In this document: positions 1 through 9,669 of the stretch, piece by piece
How positions within the stretch are numbered: position 1 is the first letter of the stretch
Layout: every line of letters starts with the position of its first letter
Source of the DNA: Candidatus Halobeggiatoa sp. HSG11
GTDB lineage: Bacteria; Pseudomonadota; Gammaproteobacteria; Beggiatoales; Beggiatoaceae
Reading direction: 5' to 3'
Length of the DNA stretch: 64,000 nt
NCBI GenBank assembly: GCA_030378105.1
Contig: JAUCGL010000001.1
Location: forward strand, 43,544 to 107,543
The notes under the pieces: generated by a model
Told to the model about the DNA's origin: nothing
Seen by the model: only the letters and a program-made list of their open reading frames with translations
Databases searched by the model: none
Program-made: the position numbers and the translations under genes

Positions 1-1296
1 TAATTCTCCAGATAAAATTGCACCAGTATTTTTAGGATCGCTAGAGTGAGTTTCTGTTGTTGTAAAATAAAGCTCTTTATAATGACGAATACAATGACCC
101 ACATAATAAAAGATTACTGTATCAGTAGCTTTTGGTATAACTTTTATTATTTTTTTAGTTATTTTGCTATAACTACTCTTGTCAATTAGCATAAGAGTAT
201 TTTTTTTGTCAATATCAACAATTGTAGATAGTAGTTTTCTTAGCTTAGTAAGATTATCTATAGCATTAGGAATAGGGAAAAAATTTTCATCTTTAATTTC
301 ACTTGTTCCAATTAAAATAGCCCGAGTATTTTTTGGATCAATTTTTACTAAATCTTGTTTTTTAGCATTACAGATATTTAAGTTATTATACTTTGTTATT
401 AAGTTTTTATCTGTTGTTTTTTTATTATCTATTTGTTGCTCTAAAGGTAATTTTTTTGGCAATACAGATATATTACTATCATTTTGAATAGACAAAGGAT
501 TACTCTTCAATAAATTAATAACAAAAGCCGCTGCAACATCAGCCGCATACTCTTGCCATTCATCATTTTTACTAGAATCAGCCCAATCACAAATACCTTT
601 AACCATAAGAAATTCTGGGCGTGATTCAGCCATATATGCTGCTAAGGCTGTACCATATCCCTCCATTTCTATACCAACTAATTTTGACCAATGATCTTGT
701 ATTTTAGAAGCTGAATTATTATCAGCAAGAATTTTTTCACCTGAAGCAATAACACCCCAATGAATATTTGGATTGACTCGTCCAGTTGTACCATCTGGTC
801 GTTCAAGAATTGGTTTTAAAATCCATTGTTTATAAGAAAATTTTTTAGCGGCTTGAATGATCTTATGTGTAGGACGTAGAACATCATCACGTGATTCAGT
901 AGTCTCATCTTTTATTTTCTGCTGTTCATATCCAACAATTTGTTCTGCTGCAATTAAATCTCCCAATAAACGTTTATCCTTGGTTATATTTATTAAATCA
1001 GTTTGTTCATTATCATCTTGCATACCGCCAGCAATACCAGCCAAAACAATTAAATTTGGATTCAAGTCATTAATTACTTGTGTTGTTGTAATACCAACTG
1101 CAACATTGCCCATTTTATTTTGACAAAGTAGAACAACTTGACAGAAATTTTCCTTATTATCATTAGATAAATTAAATTTATCTGCGGTATAACTTCCTAC
1201 TTGAATTTTTTCACATTTATTATTATCTAAATGACGTAAAACGGCATTTTTTTCTTTCTCAAGTGCCGTTATAATAACCACATCTGCTTTTTTCAT
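1..1296 (-). CDS. Nucleoside phosphorylase-fold / caspase-like fusion protein, partial (C-terminus outside window)
   Basis: The reading frame starts at an ATG at 1296 and stays open for 432 codons to the window edge, so the C-terminus is missing. Residues 4-265 read as a PNP/MTAN-type nucleosidase: an early VVIITALEKE strand, GIAGG at 87-91, GIEMEGYG at 208-215 and the catalytic-type Asp in KGICDWAD at 233-240. After a polar linker (about 270-320), residues 325-432 look like the start of a caspase-fold (C14/EACC1-like) domain: RAILIG, then TVIFYYVGHC with the expected His at 401, then KELYFTTTETHSSDP. The catalytic Cys would lie beyond the edge. The residue after the His is Cys where these proteases usually have Gly. 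Such domains are known as effectors in bacterial conflict systems; a defence role here is inference. It lies 27 bp downstream of a membrane-protein gene. Confidence 0.8.
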   Translation of the reverse strand, partial: MKKADVVIITALEKEKNAVLRHLDNNKCEKIQVGSYTADKFNLSNDNKENFCQVVLLCQNKMGNVAVGITTTQVINDLNPNLIVLAGIAGGMQDDNEQTDLINITKDKRLLGDLIAAEQIVGYEQQKIKDETTESRDDVLRPTHKIIQAAKKFSYKQWILKPILERPDGTTGRVNPNIHWGVIASGEKILADNNSASKIQDHWSKLVGIEMEGYGTALAAYMAESRPEFLMVKGICDWADSSKNDEWQEYAADVAAAFVINLLKSNPLSIQNDSNISVLPKKLPLEQQIDNKKTTDKNLITKYNNLNICNAKKQDLVKIDPKNTRAILIGTSEIKDENFFPIPNAIDNLTKLRKLLSTIVDIDKKNTLMLIDKSSYSKITKKIIKVIPKATDTVIFYYVGHCIRHYKELYFTTTETHSSDPKNTGAILSGEL

Positions 1297-1323
1297 TATA
1301 TTTTTACTCAAATAATTTACACA

Positions 1324-1935
1324 TTAACGACCTTTTTTTAAATCAGCATACTTAAAAATAAATATCCCTAAACCACAAAGTAATATTATTTCAATAATAA
1401 AAACAAAAATCAAGAGATAATCCCAAGATTTAGACCATAAATCCCAAAATAATAAAAGAGAAAATAATCCTGATAAACAAAATGTTACTTCATCAATAAA
1501 TAACTGAGTTTTCTTGCGTATTTTTCTCCAATTATCACTTCTATGCCCAGTTTCCCAGCCAAATAATGGCTCTGATATCTCATCAATTAAATTTTCATTA
1601 ACCAATTTTTCCAGCTTATCCGTCATATCATACCGAATATATCTACCAATAGCAGAAATTTTTTCATCATTAACCAAATATGTCCAGCCCAAGATTAAAC
1701 AAACCCAAGGTAATACTAAAAATACATGGTAATGTGATGGACTAGTGATAGAATAAGACAAAATACCACCAAAAGCAGCTAAAGTAACATATAACAAATT
1801 ATCTCTAAAACGCATCCGCATAACTTGTTCATCTTTTAACTTCACATATTCATTAAGATGTATCCATAACAACCATTCTTTAGGTTCATCTATTTTTCTT
1901 GGTATAGAAGGATTAACAGCATCATTTGGTAACAT
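1324..1935 (-). CDS. Four-helix integral membrane protein next to the phosphorylase-caspase gene
   Basis: 203 residues from an ATG at 1935, which has a good GGAGAA ribosome site just upstream; a TTG at 1947 would add four residues but overlaps that site. Hydrophobic segments lie at about 46-63, 70-88, 148-166 and 172-195, giving two hairpins separated by a charged cytoplasmic-type loop (89-147) containing NDEKISAIGRYIR and WRKIRKKTQ. The N-terminal 45 residues are polar and contain a WLLWIHLNEY segment. I do not recognise a named family. The shape, two TM pairs around a soluble loop, resembles small membrane effectors or sensors that accompany conflict systems. The 27-bp gap to the fusion gene supports one operon and a shared function. 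Confidence 0.75.
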   Translation of the reverse strand: MLPNDAVNPSIPRKIDEPKEWLLWIHLNEYVKLKDEQVMRMRFRDNLLYVTLAAFGGILSYSITSPSHYHVFLVLPWVCLILGWTYLVNDEKISAIGRYIRYDMTDKLEKLVNENLIDEISEPLFGWETGHRSDNWRKIRKKTQLFIDEVTFCLSGLFSLLLFWDLWSKSWDYLLIFVFIIEIILLCGLGIFIFKYADLKKGR

Positions 1936-2284
1936 ATTTTTCTCCAATCAGATAAGAACTATTGTTATACATTTCAGTTAAAAATAAATTATATTAGCTT
2001 CACGTTTAATTCATATTGGATTAAATCTGGCATAAGACCTCCAAATAATAAATATTTAATTTACCTTAAAAAATTCTGCATAAACCAGTACAAAATTATA
2101 CACTTATATATTATACACATATAACTAGTTTATGTGGCAAATTATACCAAAAATTACAGATAGTTTGCAACATTTTTTCCCCTATTCCCAGCAACTTATT
2201 AAGAATACAATCAAGACGCACCAGTATCATATTCAAACCAAGCAGATTTAATTTCGGATTTTATTGAATCCACAGTCCTTTAAA
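1936..2284. other. Intergenic region, AT-rich
   Basis: About 350 bp separating two minus-strand operons. It must hold the promoter of the membrane-protein/phosphorylase pair. I see no convincing ORF, terminator hairpin or copy of the repeat families found elsewhere in the window. Confidence 0.5.
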
Positions 2285-4123
2285 TTAACTACTAGCTTTC
2301 CACTCAGGAACCATATGCTGAACTATTTTAACAATATCCTCTTCAGCATATCTATCACAAGCACCTGTTAACTCTTCTAAAGTAGCGGTCAATTGCTGTA
2401 AACTATTACTACGATGATCAGCAAGTAAAACCTTAGCATGAGTTGTTTTGCCAAGTTTTTCATCGGCATGGAACAACTCCTCATACAACTTTTCACCGGG
2501 ACGTAAACCAGTATAAGTTATTTGAATATCCTTGCCGGGATACTTGCCAGATAAACGAATCATTTGTTCAGCTAAATATTTGATTTTAACTGGTTTACCC
2601 ATATCCAATACAAATATTTCGCCACCCTGCCCCATTGAACCAGCTTGCAAAATCAACTGACAAGCCTCTGGAATAGTCATAAAATAACGACTTATATCAG
2701 GATGAGTAACAGTAACTGGACCACCAGCAGCAATCTGTTTATTAAATAACGGTACAACACTACCAGCCGAACCAAGTACATTCCCAAATCTAACTGTTAT
2801 AAAATGAGTTTTCGCACGATCATTCATTGCCTGACAGATAATTTCCGCTGCCCGCTTAGTCGCTCCCATAATATTAGTTGGATTGACAGCTTTATCGGTA
2901 GAAATCATCACAAAAGCTTGACAACCTTGTTCCGCAACAGCTTTGGCCAAAGTTCGAGTTCCCAAAATATTATTTCGCACTGCCTCTCTTGCTTGAGATT
3001 GCAACATTGGTACATGTTTATAAGCAGCCGCATGAAATACTACATCTGGTTGATAATTCTGTAAAATATGCCGCATTGCAACTGGATCAGTTATATCACC
3101 TAAACAAGCATGGAGAATTAAATTTGGAAACTCCTGTCGCAACTGCATTTCTACTTTATATAAGTTAAACTCTCCACGCTCAACAATTACCAGAGAATTA
3201 GGCGTTAATTTAGCAATTTGACGACATAACTCAGAACCAATTGAACCACCGCCACCACTGACCATAACTGTTTTGGCATGTAAACCAGCCACTATTATCT
3301 GCCAGTCTAATTGAATTTTGGCTCTACCTAATAAATCATCAATTGCAACTGCATGTAAATCATTGAGATTAACCTGTTGATTGATAACTCGGTCTAATTT
3401 TGGTAAAGTTCTAACTGGTGTGCTGCATCGTTCGCATAGTTCTATGATTCGCCGCATCTGCTCTTCAGTGGCGGATGGCATAGCGATAACGATTATGTCA
3501 ACGTCTAATGATTCAGTTATTTCGGAAAGCTTATCAATACTTCCCAGCACGGGTACGCCTTGTACTTTACCACCATGCAAGCGTTTACGGTCATCTAAAA
3601 AACCAACTGGCATATAACCACTACCACGATTACGCAACATGTCACGCACTAACATATCGCCAGAACTACCTGAACCTAGAATTAAAACTCGTTGCGGTTG
3701 GGTATTGTCGGTTAATATGAATTCTAACGAATGTTCATGCCATAGACGGTATAATAAACGTGGCATTCCCAATGCGGCTATTAGTAAAAATGGGTAAAAT
3801 AATAGGGATGAACGGGGGATAAATTCTAACCGATTGAACAATACAAGAACTAAAACTATTATAAAAGTTCCAATAATAGAAGTTCTTAATATAGTTACTA
3901 AATCAGGTAAACTGGCAAACCTCCATACTCCTTTGTATAAACCACCGTACCATAAGACAAAGCTTTGCACTCCTACGGCAATTGGTAAAACTTGCCAGAA
4001 AACAGTTGCAACATTTGGTTCTAAAGGCAAATCGTAACGCAGTATGATCGCTAAGGTCCAAGCTATAGCGACCATAAAAATGTCATGTAAAATGATTGGA
4101 ATACGATGGTAACTAAAGTACAA
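2285..4123 (-). CDS. Polysaccharide biosynthesis nucleoside-diphosphate-sugar 4,6-dehydratase (CapD/WbpM/PglF family)
   Basis: 612 residues, the usual length for the membrane-anchored family. The N-terminus (1-115) has four transmembrane helices, followed by a CoA-binding-like Rossmann domain (RVLILGSGSSGDM, about 145) and a second NAD-binding Rossmann domain (SGGGGSIGSELC, about 290). The active-site region reads STDKAVNPTNIMGATKR, with Met in place of the Tyr of ordinary short-chain dehydrogenases and the conserved Lys four residues on, as in this dehydratase family. It should convert UDP-GlcNAc or a similar NDP-sugar to its 4-keto-6-deoxy form for surface glycan synthesis. The start is TTG: a GGAGG ribosome site lies 5 nt before it, inside the last codons of moaA, so the two genes are probably translationally coupled. 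Exact substrate unknown. Confidence 0.9.
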   Translation of the reverse strand: MYFSYHRIPIILHDIFMVAIAWTLAIILRYDLPLEPNVATVFWQVLPIAVGVQSFVLWYGGLYKGVWRFASLPDLVTILRTSIIGTFIIVLVLVLFNRLEFIPRSSLLFYPFLLIAALGMPRLLYRLWHEHSLEFILTDNTQPQRVLILGSGSSGDMLVRDMLRNRGSGYMPVGFLDDRKRLHGGKVQGVPVLGSIDKLSEITESLDVDIIVIAMPSATEEQMRRIIELCERCSTPVRTLPKLDRVINQQVNLNDLHAVAIDDLLGRAKIQLDWQIIVAGLHAKTVMVSGGGGSIGSELCRQIAKLTPNSLVIVERGEFNLYKVEMQLRQEFPNLILHACLGDITDPVAMRHILQNYQPDVVFHAAAYKHVPMLQSQAREAVRNNILGTRTLAKAVAEQGCQAFVMISTDKAVNPTNIMGATKRAAEIICQAMNDRAKTHFITVRFGNVLGSAGSVVPLFNKQIAAGGPVTVTHPDISRYFMTIPEACQLILQAGSMGQGGEIFVLDMGKPVKIKYLAEQMIRLSGKYPGKDIQITYTGLRPGEKLYEELFHADEKLGKTTHAKVLLADHRSNSLQQLTATLEELTGACDRYAEEDIVKIVQHMVPEWKASS

Positions 4124-4124
4124 T

Positions 4125-5117
4125 TTAGCCTCCGGTTACGTTCATATAACGCATGATCTGTGGTTCTCGATTTAACTCAAAATCATGGCCTTTGGGTTTG
4201 TGGGCTATTGAATTAATAATTGTCTGCTTAAGAAATTCTAGGTCATCAGGATGTTGGCGTATTATATCTCGCAAATTAATTGAATTTTCCTTGCCTAAAC
4301 ACAGAAGCAAATGGCCATCCGTGGTTATTCGAACCCGATTACAGGTATCACAAAAATTGTGGCTATGAGGAGAAATAAATCCAATTCGAGTATTAGTTTG
4401 TGGAATTCGATAGTATTTGGAAGGGCCAGCAGTTGTCTCTGTTGAGGCTATTAGGTTAAATACTTGTCTTAAATCACTACGAATTTGGTCACTGGAATAG
4501 AAGGCTTCGGCCCGATCATGGCTACCGATTGTACCTAATGGCATTTCTTCAATGAAGCTAATGTCTATATGACGTTCAATTGCAAATTTAACTAAATCAA
4601 CCACTTCATTATGATTGCGATTTTTTAAAATAACTGCATTTAGCTTAATTCCTTGGAAACCAGCTTTGATTGCTGCTTCAATACCTTGTAAAACGCTATC
4701 AAGTTTATCAGCCTGAGTTATTTTCTGAAATTTGTCTGGTTTTAAGGTATCGAGACTGATATTGATTCTTTTTAATCCGGCTTCTTTAAGTGGTTGAGCC
4801 ATTTTCACAAGTTGAGAACCGTTGGTTGTTAGTACCAGTTCATTCAATCCACTTAGTTTGCCTAAGTTTTGAAATAGTTGCAATATATTAGAACGTACCA
4901 GAGGTTCGCCTCCAGTTAAACGGATTTTAGTCACTCCTAGTTCAATAAATGCACGGCCTAACCATTCAAGTTCTTCTAAGGTTAATACTTGCTTACGGGG
5001 CAAAAAAGTCATTTTTTCACCCATGCAATAAACGCATCGAAAGTCACAGCGATCTGTAACTGACATACGCACATAGGTGATTTTTCGGTCGAAACGGTCG
5101 GTTAATTGAAAGGGCAT
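4125..5117 (-). CDS. moaA: GTP 3',8-cyclase MoaA (molybdenum cofactor biosynthesis)
   Basis: 330 residues. The radical SAM cluster motif is C24-x3-C28-x2-C31 (CDFRCVYCM). The second iron-sulfur site is the C-terminal CDTCNRVRITTDGHLLLC stretch. The protein ends in Gly-Gly (MNVTGG), the tail needed for catalysis in MoaA. The GGEP motif (LTGGEPLVR) is also present. It catalyses the first step from GTP toward cyclic pyranopterin monophosphate in the cytoplasm. No other moa gene is in the window. The downstream dehydratase starts 1 bp after the stop, an unusual operon partner. Confidence 0.97.
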   Translation of the reverse strand: MPFQLTDRFDRKITYVRMSVTDRCDFRCVYCMGEKMTFLPRKQVLTLEELEWLGRAFIELGVTKIRLTGGEPLVRSNILQLFQNLGKLSGLNELVLTTNGSQLVKMAQPLKEAGLKRINISLDTLKPDKFQKITQADKLDSVLQGIEAAIKAGFQGIKLNAVILKNRNHNEVVDLVKFAIERHIDISFIEEMPLGTIGSHDRAEAFYSSDQIRSDLRQVFNLIASTETTAGPSKYYRIPQTNTRIGFISPHSHNFCDTCNRVRITTDGHLLLCLGKENSINLRDIIRQHPDDLEFLKQTIINSIAHKPKGHDFELNREPQIMRYMNVTGG

Positions 5118-5259
5118 ATTTGATTAATCATCTGTGATGATTTTTAAACTGATTGCTGTACACTGTTTTAAAATACAGCTTATTATATCAGTTTTTGTTG
5201 CTTAATCAAATTGGGGGTTGACTTAAGAAAATCTAAAAAACTATCTAAATCATAAAAAC

Positions 5260-8172
5260 TCAAGATTTAAGTTCCAATTCCAACAACTCATCTATCACTC
5301 CCTCTTCCAACAACATTTCTCTAAATAATGGTACACAATAATAATAAATACCTTTTTCATACTTCAAAATATAAGCTAATTCAAGCCGTCCTAATGATTG
5401 GTTTAGTTGTTCAGCGGTATAAGCATACTGGTTATCATTAAGTATATTAATAATATCTTTTTTGTTAAATTGTCCTTGTTTAACAGTAGCATAAATAATA
5501 ATTCTATCTAAACGTGTAGCTTGTTCATCTTTAATTAACCTTCGCCATCTTTCATTTAAAGAAGTTCTTATGTCCCAACAATTTAAAGCTTTATCAACAT
5601 CTTTGTAATTTAATTTACGTTTTTTACTTGATAGTTTTTTTAACATATTATCACTAGCAATTGCAATCAAGTTGGCTCTTTGTCCTGTATCAATAATAAT
5701 TTTTTTAATCAATCTTTCATTAATATAACTGACACCTAATAATTTCATTGGCTCTGTTATTAATTTATAACAAGCTTCTGTTTCCAGAGCATTAACAAAA
5801 ATAGTCTCTCCAAAATTTAATAATGGTGATTGATAATCCAATGCTACTGCTTCATATAAACGCCAAAACCCTGCAAAAATAAAATTACAATATCCTTCTT
5901 CAGTAATATTTCTAATTTTATTTAAAGTTTGATAATCTTTTTCGATTTCATCTTTAAAAAAATCATCTGCTTCGTCAATTAAAAACAAATATTTTTGTTT
6001 ATTTTTAGTTAATAAATCCAATAAAATATGTAAAGGAGTATTTATATCTAAATTTAAAGTAAGATTTAATTTTATTAACAAATCAGAAGTATCTTTTAAT
6101 GAAATATAACAACAATTAACATCAGAATTATCTTCATAGTTACGTTGTATTTTTTTTAGCAAACTTGATTTTCCTACTTGTCTTCCTCCAACAATAAGGT
6201 AATTTTTTGGTTCACAGCTAAGAATTTGTGTTACAATCTGCTTACGTCCAAAAAATATGTAATCTTTCTCAATACTACCACCAGTTTTATAAGGGGAAAT
6301 AGTACTAAATTCCAATTGATTAGCTAGTAAATACATAAAAAAATCTATTGCTTTGGGTGATAATAGTAATTCAGATAATTCTTTAGCATTTGGTATTACT
6401 AATAAATTTTTGTCTTCTTTAATTTTTATAGGTAAATTTAATCTTTGTTTTGGTTCTAAACTAATTAGTATTATTGCTTTTACATTTACTTCACCTTCAG
6501 ATTGTCTTAATTGCTTAGAAATATCTTTTAATTGCTTAATTACTTCTTCTGCTAATAAATGTTTTGGTAAGAAATAGATAAAATAATTAGTTAATCGAAG
6601 AGGAAATGAGTTATCAAATACGAGTTTAAATACGTTAGAATTTTCTGTGGGTTGTATTTCTGCATTTAATCGTTCTGCTAATAGTTCAACCCGTTCTATA
6701 TTAGACATTTCAACAAAGTTAATAGCTTTATCTAACCATGTTTCAGATGGTATATCATTACTTGATAAAACTGAATCAAGGCAATTAATATATTGAAGTG
6801 AACGTTTAGTTTCAGCAAGTTTATCTAACGGTAGTATTAATAATTTTGAAGGTTTATTTACTAATTCATTCATTAGATCACGTACTACTGGATAAAAATA
6901 AAAATAAAGATAAAAATAATAAAATACAATTACAAATAAGGCACTCAATCCTATTATTGACACCCAATTTGTATATGGAATAGGAATTGTACCAAATTCA
7001 ACTTTACGAATAATATGGTTACGTTTCTCACTAATATATAAACCAATTACAAAGCCATTTTTATTGCCATCTTCATTATCTATAATTAAAGCAATATCTT
7101 CGGGACCATTTAATGATGCTTTAATCGCATTACCTCCATCACCACTGTAACCTTGCTTTTTACTTCCAGCTATAGTTGTAATAATATTGTTTTGGTCAAT
7201 ATAACGGATTCGATTTTCGTCTTGATCAACGATATATAATTCACCTGTATTAGTTGCAACAAGATTATTTGGATGTGCAAATGTTGCATTTATTGCTTTT
7301 CCATTATCACCGCCATGTTTTTTAACTCCTTTTTTACCGGCAATAGTAGTCATTATATTAGTATCTTTATCAACTTTACGAATGACAAGATTAGAAGTAT
7401 CAGCAATATACATATTTCCATCTTTATCTAAAGCAACAGATTCAGGTTGGTATAATTTAACTTGTAAGGCATCTCCTTCCTTAACATCTTCATCCTCCCC
7501 ACTGTTTCTACAAATACCAGCAACAATAGTTATTGTAGGGTTAGCATTAATATTTATTTTACGAATACAATGGTTATTTCTATCAGCTAAATACATGTTT
7601 TGACTTTCAACATCTATTGAAATGCCGCCATATAATGCGTTAATTTTTGCTCCTAATGCTGGTATATTATTACTAGCAGAACCGGGTTTTTCACCACCTA
7701 TAAACGGTACAATATCTCCTTTTTCGGTCACTTTATACACACAAGCTGTATTAACCAGAATATATAAATTTTTATTATTATCTACAGCAACACTAACAGG
7801 TTCAGAAAGTATGACTTCTATGGCTTTCATAGGTTCTGATTTTTTACAAGAAATAGGTTTTGAACCACCACCAGCAACAGTAGTAGTAATATTTTTTCTT
7901 TTGTCTATTTTACGCACTCGATTATTTTCAAAATCGGCAAAATAAATATTGCCTTCCACGTCTGTTGTAATTCCTCTTGGACGCCTTATTTTCACTGCTT
8001 TTGGTATTTTTATATATATTCCATCTCCCTTGTAACCAGGACCTCCATCACCAACAACTGTACTAATTCGATTACCTGTTTGTACATCAAATAATGGTAA
8101 AGTTAATCCTATTGTCAGCATTACAAGAAACAAAAATATATATAAAATTACTTTTGGTTTTACTATGGGCAT
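5260..8172 (-). CDS. Membrane protein with NHL beta-propeller and STAND-like ATPase domains
   Basis: 970 residues from the ATG at 8172; an in-frame TTG at 8187 would add five. Residues 6-28 form an N-terminal anchor. Six NHL repeats follow (about 45-395), each with a pattern such as GNIYFADFENNRVRKID then a TTVAGG turn. A second transmembrane segment lies near 405-430. The remaining 540 residues should be cytoplasmic: an alpha/beta region, then a P-loop ATPase with Walker A GGRQVGKSSLL (about 660) and Walker B FLIDEADDF (about 738), then a C-terminal winged-helix-like region (KKDIINILNDNQ). This suggests signalling from an outside propeller sensor to an inside STAND-type switch. The HTH/ATPase-like gene lies just upstream, so the two probably work together. 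No family I know has this exact order; function is inference. Confidence 0.8.
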   Translation of the reverse strand: MPIVKPKVILYIFLFLVMLTIGLTLPLFDVQTGNRISTVVGDGGPGYKGDGIYIKIPKAVKIRRPRGITTDVEGNIYFADFENNRVRKIDKRKNITTTVAGGGSKPISCKKSEPMKAIEVILSEPVSVAVDNNKNLYILVNTACVYKVTEKGDIVPFIGGEKPGSASNNIPALGAKINALYGGISIDVESQNMYLADRNNHCIRKININANPTITIVAGICRNSGEDEDVKEGDALQVKLYQPESVALDKDGNMYIADTSNLVIRKVDKDTNIMTTIAGKKGVKKHGGDNGKAINATFAHPNNLVATNTGELYIVDQDENRIRYIDQNNIITTIAGSKKQGYSGDGGNAIKASLNGPEDIALIIDNEDGNKNGFVIGLYISEKRNHIIRKVEFGTIPIPYTNWVSIIGLSALFVIVFYYFYLYFYFYPVVRDLMNELVNKPSKLLILPLDKLAETKRSLQYINCLDSVLSSNDIPSETWLDKAINFVEMSNIERVELLAERLNAEIQPTENSNVFKLVFDNSFPLRLTNYFIYFLPKHLLAEEVIKQLKDISKQLRQSEGEVNVKAIILISLEPKQRLNLPIKIKEDKNLLVIPNAKELSELLLSPKAIDFFMYLLANQLEFSTISPYKTGGSIEKDYIFFGRKQIVTQILSCEPKNYLIVGGRQVGKSSLLKKIQRNYEDNSDVNCCYISLKDTSDLLIKLNLTLNLDINTPLHILLDLLTKNKQKYLFLIDEADDFFKDEIEKDYQTLNKIRNITEEGYCNFIFAGFWRLYEAVALDYQSPLLNFGETIFVNALETEACYKLITEPMKLLGVSYINERLIKKIIIDTGQRANLIAIASDNMLKKLSSKKRKLNYKDVDKALNCWDIRTSLNERWRRLIKDEQATRLDRIIIYATVKQGQFNKKDIINILNDNQYAYTAEQLNQSLGRLELAYILKYEKGIYYYCVPLFREMLLEEGVIDELLELELKS

Positions 8173-8211
8173 ATTATTTATTACCAAATATCAGTTAAAT
8201 ATTATTCATTC

Positions 8212-9384
8212 TTAATTAGAATAAGAGTTAACTACTTGTTTGCCAACCTCTCTTATTATTTCACATCGCCAACCTAACATTCCTTCCTCAATTTTAAAAA
8301 CATTATTCCAATACAACCTGCATAGTAAAGTATTATTGTAGAGTATTCCAGTAGACATCTTATGTTTTTGGTTGTGCTTTAACCATTTAGATAATTTATC
8401 TCGATCACCACTACTTTTAATAACTGAACTAAATAATTGCCATAAATTACTGGTATCCAAAAGTATCTTTGAATGTTCTTCCCAAGATAAATTAGGGTTG
8501 TTTTTTTTAAGTTTTATCGATTCTAATAATAATTCTGGATGTCCACCACATATTCTTAATATTTCATTTGCATCTTCTGTTTCTAAATCTAAATTTTTTT
8601 GAAAATAACTAATAGCTTCGACATCTTCAATACCAAGCTCAGGCTTTGACTCAAAATCTTCACACATACTTAGCAGTGAATGTTCATCTAATGGTTCTGA
8701 TTTAAGTTGAGCTAATTTTTTACTTCCCCATAAAATCAAATGTAGTTTAGATGAACCAATTTCATCCATAGTACTACGTATTATTTTTCCTAATGCAGAT
8801 TCTAAATTTGGTGAACATCGCTCAAGTCGACTGATTAATAAAAATAATGGAGTACTTTCTTGTACTTTTTCTTTTAATTTGATTTCAAATTGATGAGAAT
8901 TTTGTATATTGTTCCATCCAAATTGTTTACCTAACTCTGGAAAATATTCATTAATATCTTCAGAAAAACCTGCTGGTGGTTGTAAATGCACGGTATTTCC
9001 AAGTGGGTATCTTTTTCTAGCTTGATTATATAAAGCATTAGCAAAAGGTAGAGATTTCCAATTTATTGGAGTAAGCCAAATTTTATATGGTGGATTAGAA
9101 TTTGATAATTCATCTAATCCTGCCTGAAAATCTTTACTTAATAAAACATCTTCTAAATCCTTTTTTTTGTATTTTTCATCAGGAAATGCTGCTGTAATGA
9201 ACTCTTCAGATTCTTGTTTATTTAGTTTAAAAAAATTAGCAAGAAGTTCTATTGTTTTAATATCTTGAGGTAACTTACCATTCACCCAATGCCAAATAGT
9301 CTCGCGTCTCACACCTATTTCATCAGCAATAGCTTTTACCCTAAAAGGACGTTTATATTTGGTCAATAACTTTGCGAAAGACAT
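8212..9384 (-). CDS. XRE-type HTH protein with degenerate STAND/AAA-like ATPase domain
   Basis: 390 residues; ATG with an AGAGGA ribosome site. Residues 12-60 form a Cro/C1-type helix-turn-helix (IADEIGVRRETIWHWVNGKLP). Residues 100-390 follow the STAND/AAA layout: a Walker-B-like strand LFLLISRLERCS lacking the acidic pair, a sensor-type ILRICGGHPELLL (the LTGGHP motif of such ATPases), and a C-terminal winged-helix-like segment (LLCRLYWNNVFKIEEG). Where a GxGKS/T loop is expected the protein reads INWKSLPFANALY, so it probably cannot hydrolyse ATP. It lies upstream of the NHL-ATPase gene in the same direction. It may be a DNA-binding or adaptor pseudo-ATPase partnering the active one; this is inference. 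Confidence 0.75.
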   Translation of the reverse strand: MSFAKLLTKYKRPFRVKAIADEIGVRRETIWHWVNGKLPQDIKTIELLANFFKLNKQESEEFITAAFPDEKYKKKDLEDVLLSKDFQAGLDELSNSNPPYKIWLTPINWKSLPFANALYNQARKRYPLGNTVHLQPPAGFSEDINEYFPELGKQFGWNNIQNSHQFEIKLKEKVQESTPLFLLISRLERCSPNLESALGKIIRSTMDEIGSSKLHLILWGSKKLAQLKSEPLDEHSLLSMCEDFESKPELGIEDVEAISYFQKNLDLETEDANEILRICGGHPELLLESIKLKKNNPNLSWEEHSKILLDTSNLWQLFSSVIKSSGDRDKLSKWLKHNQKHKMSTGILYNNTLLCRLYWNNVFKIEEGMLGWRCEIIREVGKQVVNSYSN

Positions 9385-9669
9385 TCTTTAATTCCTCTCT
9401 GATAATTAATCTAGCTTAATCAAAATTTATTATTCTCTATTTATTATCTTATGTCAACATCAAAAATGTTAAAGATATTTAGGCAAAATTAGACAATTAA
9501 CAGTTTCGTTAAATTTATTTTTAACTGGAAAATAATGGTAAATAATATAATTATTATTTTCAATATGTTATTAATAAATTACCATTAATTTAACAATTTA
9601 GGTAATATTCAAAATTAAATAACAAACATACAATGAGCCCATCATATTTACTTTAAAGGTGATTAAAAA

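Noticed and set aside
179..1123. Plus-strand frames at 179-487 and 857-1123
   Set aside because: They are antisense to the phosphorylase-caspase fusion, whose motifs are clear on the minus strand.
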